From positions 1-9,512 of the forward strand of contig JAUWYU010000044.1 in NCBI GenBank assembly GCA_030615655.1: DNA of 9,512 bases, read 5' to 3'. Under the pieces are notes generated by a model. It made no database searches. It saw nothing but the letters and a program-made list of their open reading frames with translations, and was not told the DNA's origin. Within the stretch, counting starts at the first letter, position 1. Each line of letters begins with the position of its first letter. Origin of the DNA: Dehalococcoidia bacterium. GTDB lineage: Bacteria > Chloroflexota > Dehalococcoidia > Dehalococcoidales > RBG-16-60-22. Shown here one piece after another: positions 5,876 through 9,512 of the stretch. Made by a program: the position numbers and the translations under genes.

Positions 5876-7567
5876 GTGACAAGATTAAAATCCTCAGGTG
5901 AGCTGGAGGCTCTCAGGAAATCAATAACTGAAAAGAGAGACCCTAATAAAGCCTGTATCACCATATGCAACGGAACGGGGTGCCAGGCCTACGGCTGTAA
6001 AGATGTTACCGCCGCCTTCCATGAGGAAGTGGAGCGACAAAACCTGACAGCGAAAGTGGATATCAGGAGTATCGGCTGCCCCGGATTCTGTGAAAGGGGC
6101 ACCCTGGTAGTCGTTAAACCCCAAGACATCTTCTACCAGCGGGTAAGGGCTAAAGATGTCCCCGAGATACTTGCCGAGACCATCGGCAAGGGTAATACCG
6201 TTAACAGATTGCTGTATACCGACCGGAAAACGGGTGAAAAGGTAACCTATGAGCACGAAGTGCCTTTTTATAAAAAACAGAAGCGATTGATTATTGGCAA
6301 CAACGGTTTGATTGACCCGACTTCAATTGATGATTACCTCGCTATCGGCGGTTATTCCGCCCTGGGTAAAGCACTCAAAATGTCCCCGGAGGAGATAATC
6401 GACGAAGTTAAAAAGGCCGGGCTAAGAGGGCGGGGAGGAGGAGGTTTCCCCACCGCGGTCAAGTGGGAAAGCGCGCGCCAGGCACACGGCGACACCAAGT
6501 ACGTTATTTGCAACGCCGATGAGGGCGACCCCGGTGCCTTTATGGACAGAAGCCTGGTGGAAGGCAACCCGCACAGCGCTCTGGAGGGAATGATAATCGG
6601 CGCTTTTGCCATCGGCAGTAATGAGGGCTACATCTATATCCGTAATGAATATCCCCTGGCCGTGAGGAATATGCGGACAGCCATCGAGCAGGCGGAGGCA
6701 CACGGCCTTCTGGGAAAGAATATCCTGGGTTCCGGCTTTGACTTCAATATCCGGATAAACCGGGGCGGCGGTGCTTTTATCTGCGGCGAGTCAACGGCCT
6801 TGATGGCTTCGCTGGAGGGCAGGGTAGGCGAGCCCCGGGCAAAGTATATTCATACCGCGGAACAGGGATTATGGGGACAGCCGACCAATCTCAATAATGT
6901 CGAGACGTGGGCGAATGTACCGCTGATAATCAAGAACGGAGCTGACCGGTACCGCGAAATAGGCACGGAAGGCAGCAAGGGCACCAAGATATTCTCACTG
7001 GTAGGCAATATCGGCAACACCGGCCTGGTGGAAGTGCCCATGGGAATAACATTAAGAGAGATTATCTATGATATCGGTGGCGGCATTCCCAAAGGTAGAA
7101 ATTTCAAGGCAGTTCAGACCGGGGGGCCGTCCGGTGGTGTTCTCCCGGAGAGCCAGCTCGACCTCAAGGTGGATTTCGATGAGCTGGACAAAGCCGGCTC
7201 CATGATGGGCTCCGGCGGCATGATTGTGATGGACGACAAGACCTGCATGGTAGACGTAGCCAAGTATTTCGTGTCTTTCCTGGAGGGAGAGTCCTGCGGT
7301 AAATGCCTTCCCTGTCGCGAAGGATTACAGCAGATGCGCGATATACTGACCGGGATTACCGAGGGCTGTGGTAAAAGAGGGGATATTAAGCTGCTGGAAG
7401 AGCTTTCGGCTACGCTGGTTGATGCTTCGCTCTGCGCCCTGGGCAGCACGGCGCCCAATCCGGTTTTAAGCACACTCCGTTACTTCCGGGACGAGTATGA
7501 AGTACACATAAAGGAAAAAAGATGCCCCGCCGGTGTCTGCAACCTTGAGGCGGTAAAAGTAGAGTAA
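5876..7567 (+). CDS. nuoF: NuoF/HydB-like NAD(P)H-binding FMN flavoprotein with N-terminal [2Fe-2S] domain
   Basis: A 563-residue flavoprotein. An N-terminal thioredoxin-like [2Fe-2S] domain has Cys31, Cys36 (CNGTGC) and Cys68, Cys72 (CPGFC). The 51-kDa core follows: the FMN/NADH segment GLRGRGGGGFPTAVKW at 182-197, CNADEGDPGAFMDR at 212-225, and ICGESTALMASLEG at 302-315. Next comes the SLBB-like region and the [4Fe-4S] motif ESCGKCLPCREG with Cys474, 477 and 480, completed by Cys520. The N-terminal extra cluster is typical of HydB/HndC/HymB subunits rather than respiratory NuoF. HydB also usually ends in a 2[4Fe-4S] ferredoxin domain; here the chain stops just after the lead-in CPAGVC (Cys550, Cys555), so that domain is missing. 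Role: hydride exchange with NAD(P)H on FMN, with electrons passed to the flanking Fe-S subunits. The GTG start is set by GGAGG upstream. Confidence 0.94.
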   Translation: MTRLKSSGELEALRKSITEKRDPNKACITICNGTGCQAYGCKDVTAAFHEEVERQNLTAKVDIRSIGCPGFCERGTLVVVKPQDIFYQRVRAKDVPEILAETIGKGNTVNRLLYTDRKTGEKVTYEHEVPFYKKQKRLIIGNNGLIDPTSIDDYLAIGGYSALGKALKMSPEEIIDEVKKAGLRGRGGGGFPTAVKWESARQAHGDTKYVICNADEGDPGAFMDRSLVEGNPHSALEGMIIGAFAIGSNEGYIYIRNEYPLAVRNMRTAIEQAEAHGLLGKNILGSGFDFNIRINRGGGAFICGESTALMASLEGRVGEPRAKYIHTAEQGLWGQPTNLNNVETWANVPLIIKNGADRYREIGTEGSKGTKIFSLVGNIGNTGLVEVPMGITLREIIYDIGGGIPKGRNFKAVQTGGPSGGVLPESQLDLKVDFDELDKAGSMMGSGGMIVMDDKTCMVDVAKYFVSFLEGESCGKCLPCREGLQQMRDILTGITEGCGKRGDIKLLEELSATLVDASLCALGSTAPNPVLSTLRYFRDEYEVHIKEKRCPAGVCNLEAVKVE

Positions 7568-7579
7568 GGATAAGATGAA

Positions 7580-8311
7580 ATGGTAAAACTGACTATTAAC
7601 GGACGAGAAATTACAGTCGAAGAGGGCACCACGATACTACATGCGGCGCGGGAGAATAATATCTATATACCGACCCTGTGCGAGAACGAGGCCGTTGCCC
7701 CTTATGGTGCCTGCCGCCTCTGTCTGGTCGAGATAACTACCGCCAGAGGCAGAGAGAGACTGGTTACTTCATGCATTTATCTGGTAGAAGAGGGGCTCAC
7801 CGTCAGGACCGATACCGAGAGAATCGGCAGAATCCGCCGGATGCTGCTCGAGCTTCTGCTGGCCAGATGCGCCGATTCGGAAGTAATCCATGATTTAGCG
7901 CGACAGGCCAGCGTCACCAGAACGCGGTTTACCAAGCAGACGGGCAATAACAAGTGCATCCTCTGCGCCAACTGCGCCCGTACATGCGAGGAGGTCGTTG
8001 GCGTGGCGGCCATCAGCCTGGCACGGCGGGGAGTAGACAGGGAGATGACGACGCCGTTCAATGAGGACTTCTCGGAGGTCTGCATAGGCTGCGGCTCCTG
8101 CGCCTATAGCTGCCCCACCAGTGCCATAACTCTGGAGGATACCGACGGCACCAGGGTAATCAACTGGCCCCATAACCAGATGGAGTTCAAGATGAAGGCG
8201 TGCTCTGTCTGCGGCAAGTACTGGGCGCCGGAAAAGCAGGTTGAGTACGTTGCCAGAACCTCGGGGACACCCCTGAGCGATTATGACGCCTGCCCGGACT
8301 GCCGGGAGTAA
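7580..8311 (+). CDS. HoxU/NuoG-N-like polyferredoxin with C-terminal CxxC...CxxC tail
   Basis: A 243-residue electron-transfer subunit resembling the N-terminal part of NuoG or HydA, and HoxU. A plant-type [2Fe-2S] domain has Cys34, 45, 48 and 65. Two [4Fe-4S] motifs follow: Cys126, 129, 132, 136 (CILCANCARTC) and Cys168, 171, 174, 178 (CIGCGSCAYSCP). The His-Cys cluster site that usually lies between them is gone: the stretch reads LLLARCADSEVIHDLA (about 92-107), with one Cys only. After the second motif, a tail of about 35 residues holds two pairs, Cys208/Cys211 (CSVC) and Cys238/Cys241 (CPDC), like a zinc ribbon or rubredoxin-type knuckle. No hydrogenase or molybdopterin domain follows. 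It ends the operon, 12 nt after the NuoF-like gene, with AAGGA 9 nt before the ATG. Likely role: a wire between the flavoprotein and a partner, possibly the oxoacid oxidoreductase. An Fdh- or Hdr-associated subunit is an alternative. Confidence 0.88.
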   Translation: MVKLTINGREITVEEGTTILHAARENNIYIPTLCENEAVAPYGACRLCLVEITTARGRERLVTSCIYLVEEGLTVRTDTERIGRIRRMLLELLLARCADSEVIHDLARQASVTRTRFTKQTGNNKCILCANCARTCEEVVGVAAISLARRGVDREMTTPFNEDFSEVCIGCGSCAYSCPTSAITLEDTDGTRVINWPHNQMEFKMKACSVCGKYWAPEKQVEYVARTSGTPLSDYDACPDCRE

Positions 8312-8319
8312 TATTTAGT

Positions 8320-8330
8320 AACCTATCCCC
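8320..8330. repeat. Left arm of an 11-bp inverted repeat enclosing the hairpin/tRNA-Pro segment
   Basis: AACCTATCCCC here is the exact reverse complement of GGGGATAGGTT at 8549-8559. The arms bracket 240 bp that hold two hairpins and tRNA-Pro. Confidence 0.6.
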
Positions 8331-8334
8331 CTGA

Positions 8335-8369
8335 CCCCCTTCCCTTGGGTATTTATGAAGGGAAGGGGG
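8335..8369 (+). terminator. Hairpin after the por-nuo operon, possible transcription terminator
   Basis: A perfect 12-bp stem pairs CCCCCTTCCCTT (8335-8346) with AAGGGAAGGGGG (8358-8369) around an 11-nt loop, 23 nt after the last stop codon. The sequence after it, ATTGTTATTCG, is only moderately T-rich, so termination strength is uncertain. Its low-complexity C/G-rich arms also look like a dispersed intergenic palindrome. Confidence 0.6.
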
Positions 8370-8377
8370 ATTGTTAT

Positions 8378-8401
8378 TCGAAGGGGCTATCACCCCTTCG
8401 A
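8378..8401. repeat. Second GC-rich hairpin downstream of the operon
   Basis: TCGAAGGGG (8378-8386) pairs perfectly with CCCCTTCGA (8393-8401) around a 6-nt loop. There is no T-tract after it. With the hairpin 8 nt upstream, which shares AAGGG/CCCTT words, it could be part of a compound terminator, an mRNA 3'-end stabiliser or a palindromic repeat unit. Confidence 0.6.
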
Positions 8402-8420
8402 GCTTCCCCATGAAAAAGGT

Positions 8421-8449
8421 TTGCACCCAAGTTGACGCTCGGTTATACT
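8421..8449 (+). promoter_or_regulatory. Possible promoter of tRNA-Pro with a palindrome over the -10
   Basis: TATACT (8444-8449, five of six -10 matches) lies 17 nt after a weak -35, TTGCAC (8421-8426). It is embedded in the palindrome CGGTTATACTATAACCG (8440-8456). A start near 8456 would leave almost no 5' leader before the tRNA at 8458. Weak support, motif only. Confidence 0.35.
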
Positions 8450-8457
8450 ATAACCGT

Positions 8458-8536
8458 CGGGGTGTGGCGCAGTCTGGTTTAGCGCGCAGCGTTTGGGACG
8501 CTGAGGTCGGTGGTTCAAATCCACTCACCCCGACCA
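8458..8536 (+). tRNA. tRNA-Pro, anticodon TGG
   Basis: The cloverleaf folds by eye. The acceptor stem pairs CGGGGTG (8458-8464) with CACCCCG (8526-8532); the discriminator is A8533, and CCA at 8534-8536 is encoded. The D-stem is GCGC/GCGC. The anticodon stem is CAGCG/CGCTG with loop TTTGGGA (8492-8498), giving anticodon TGG, which reads CCA and, by wobble, other proline codons. The T-stem GGTGG/CCACT (one G-U pair) encloses TTCAAAT. The reading frame across this gene is the well-known spurious GVAQSGLARSVWDAEVGGSN type translation of a tRNA. Confidence 0.96.
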
Positions 8537-8548
8537 CCTACCACAATA

Positions 8549-8559
8549 GGGGATAGGTT
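8549..8559. repeat. Right arm of the 11-bp inverted repeat enclosing tRNA-Pro
   Basis: GGGGATAGGTT is the exact reverse complement of 8320-8330 and begins 12 nt after the tRNA CCA end. Confidence 0.6.
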
Positions 8560-8584
8560 GACATAAAGTTGGCAGCTAAATCCT

Positions 8585-8625
8585 TTTCCCATCCTTCCAT
8601 TTTAAAGCCGATTACCGATGGGAAA
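8585..8625. repeat. Inverted repeat downstream of the radical SAM gene, possible weak terminator
   Basis: TTTCCCATC (8585-8593) pairs perfectly with GATGGGAAA (8617-8625) around a 23-nt loop, 12 nt past the stop of the minus-strand gene. On that strand AAGGATTT follows instead of a T-run, so intrinsic termination is doubtful. Apart from this and the tRNA, nothing else is seen between 8537 and 8637. Confidence 0.35.
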
Positions 8626-8637
8626 CATATGCTGCCT

Positions 8638-9512
8638 TCATCCTGATAACACAAGGCTCCGCAGCAGCATGATCAAGCCCTTGAAGTTCATCTTTAGCTC
8701 AGCCCACGAAGTGCACCTGCGGAGGCGCTGCCAGAGATAGGCAGGGCGCAGGTAGAACTTGCGGTAAGCCCGCTTTATCCAGTATTTAAGGTCGTCCCGG
8801 CTTAGTTCGCTGCTCTCGAACACCGGCGTCGTCGGGTTGTCCGTCCCGGCATAAACGAAGCTTTCCCATGGGATTTCGTCCTGCCTGTCCTGCATATAAA
8901 GGTCATACAGTTCGGTGCCGGGGAAGGGGGTGGTCACCGAAAACTGGGCGAAGTCGACCTTCAGTTTCCCGGCAAAGTCAATGGTCTGCCTGACGGTTTC
9001 CGTTGTTTCTCCGGGAGAGCCGAGCATGAAATAACCTATGACCTGCAAACCGACTTCACGGCTGACGCGGACGGCTTCTTCCGCCTGCTCCAGGGTGATA
9101 TCTTTCTGCAGGGCCTTTATTATCTCAGCAGAACCCGACTCAATACCGTAAGCGATGGCATAGCAGCCGGCTTGCTTTATGTGACGCAACAGTTCCCGGT
9201 CCACCAAGTTGACCCTTGTCTCACACGTCCAGGATACCTTTAGCCCCCTGCCGATTATTCCTTCAGCTATGGCGTGAACCCGCTTCTTATCCAGGGTAAA
9301 AGAATCGTCATAAAAAGCAATCTCTTTCACGCCGAATTTCTCCTTAAGGTACGCAACCTCTTCAATAACCCGCTCCGGACTCTGCGCCCGGAATTTGCTG
9401 CCGAAGACAGGCTTGGAACAATACGCACAGCGATAGGGACAGCCGCGACTTGTGACTACAGCGGCAAACGGCAGGGCCAGACCATGTGGCGGGTGCGGCT
9501 TGTACTTTTGCC
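8638..9512 (-). CDS. Radical SAM protein (COG1032, B12-binding type), N-terminus cut off by window edge
   Basis: The minus-strand frame ending in TGA at 8640-8638 stays open to the right edge, giving 290 visible residues and no start. The radical SAM cluster motif CPYRCAYC (CxxxCxxC, visible Cys24, 28 and 31, codons between 9441 and 9418) is preceded by VVTSRG. Downstream are KEIAFYDDSFT, YAIAYGIESGSAEII (the SAM-binding ESGS strand), GYFMLGSPGET and TTPFPGTELYDLY. This order is typical of COG1032 enzymes, usually with an N-terminal cobalamin-binding domain that would lie outside the window. A GTG at 9330 inside the frame is not the start, because it would remove the CxxxCxxC motif. The C-terminus (about 230-290) is basic and hydrophobic, rich in Arg, Leu and aromatics. 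The reaction is unknown; many relatives methylate or modify lipids, cofactors or secondary metabolites. It is not part of the neighbouring operon. Confidence 0.88.
   Translation of the reverse strand, partial: QKYKPHPPHGLALPFAAVVTSRGCPYRCAYCSKPVFGSKFRAQSPERVIEEVAYLKEKFGVKEIAFYDDSFTLDKKRVHAIAEGIIGRGLKVSWTCETRVNLVDRELLRHIKQAGCYAIAYGIESGSAEIIKALQKDITLEQAEEAVRVSREVGLQVIGYFMLGSPGETTETVRQTIDFAGKLKVDFAQFSVTTPFPGTELYDLYMQDRQDEIPWESFVYAGTDNPTTPVFESSELSRDDLKYWIKRAYRKFYLRPAYLWQRLRRCTSWAELKMNFKGLIMLLRSLVLSG

Noticed and set aside
7575..7586. Mini-frame ATGAAATGGTAA overlapping the start of the polyferredoxin gene
   Set aside because: Three codons only, with poorer placement relative to the ribosome site; treated as chance, although a tiny leader peptide cannot be excluded.
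8371..8556. Plus-strand open frame over tRNA-Pro
   Set aside because: Its product contains the GVAQSGLARSVWDAEVGGSN type sequence that arises from translating a tRNA gene.
8558..8563. TTGACA as a plus-strand -35 box
   Set aside because: No -10-like sequence lies at 16-18 nt downstream, and no plus-strand gene follows.
8312..8637. Search for a hydrogenase or formate dehydrogenase catalytic gene after the diaphorase genes
   Set aside because: No H-cluster, molybdopterin or [NiFe] motifs occur; only hairpins, a tRNA and spacer are found before the opposite-strand radical SAM gene.
1..9512. CRISPR arrays, insertion sequences, phage or toxin-antitoxin genes
   Set aside because: No regular spaced repeats, transposase motifs or small gene pairs of that kind were seen on either strand.

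Overview
The window looks like chromosome from an anaerobic bacterium. It has sigma70-like promoters, Shine-Dalgarno sites, two standard bacterial tRNAs and a tightly packed energy-metabolism operon. A pyruvate-type 2-oxoacid:ferredoxin oxidoreductase joined to NuoE/NuoF/NuoG-like flavin and iron-sulfur subunits fits strict anaerobes. The style resembles Chloroflexota (Dehalococcoidia-like), but that placement is an impression, not shown by a marker gene.

Left part (1-2277): two divergently transcribed cation transporters share a short intergenic region. On the minus strand is a CaCA-family Na+/Ca2+-type exchanger that runs off the left edge (its C-terminus is missing). On the plus strand is a complete ArsB/NhaD-type (IT superfamily) permease. 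Two sigma70-like promoters lie almost back to back between them.

Middle (2294-8311): a promoter and tRNA-Arg(CCG) sit directly in front of a seven-gene block. Four genes encode the gamma, delta, alpha and beta subunits of a 2-oxoacid (probably pyruvate) oxidoreductase. They are followed by a NuoE-like [2Fe-2S] protein, a NuoF-like FMN/NADH-binding protein and a HoxU/NuoG-N-like polyferredoxin with an extra CxxC...CxxC tail. Gaps are -59 to +19 nt, so the block is almost certainly one transcript. By family knowledge the last three form the NADH-oxidising/reducing arm of Hyd/Hox/Nuo complexes. Here no hydrogenase, formate dehydrogenase or membrane-complex gene follows them; their operon partner is the oxoacid oxidoreductase. 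The natural reading, still an inference, is a pathway or complex that moves electrons between pyruvate/acetyl-CoA and NAD(P)H, with or without ferredoxin.

Right part (8312-9512): after the operon come two tandem GC-rich hairpins, a tRNA-Pro(TGG) with an encoded CCA and a palindrome over its likely -10, and an 11-bp inverted repeat that encloses this whole 240-bp segment. A minus-strand radical SAM gene of the COG1032 (often B12-binding) type then runs off the right edge (its N-terminus is missing).
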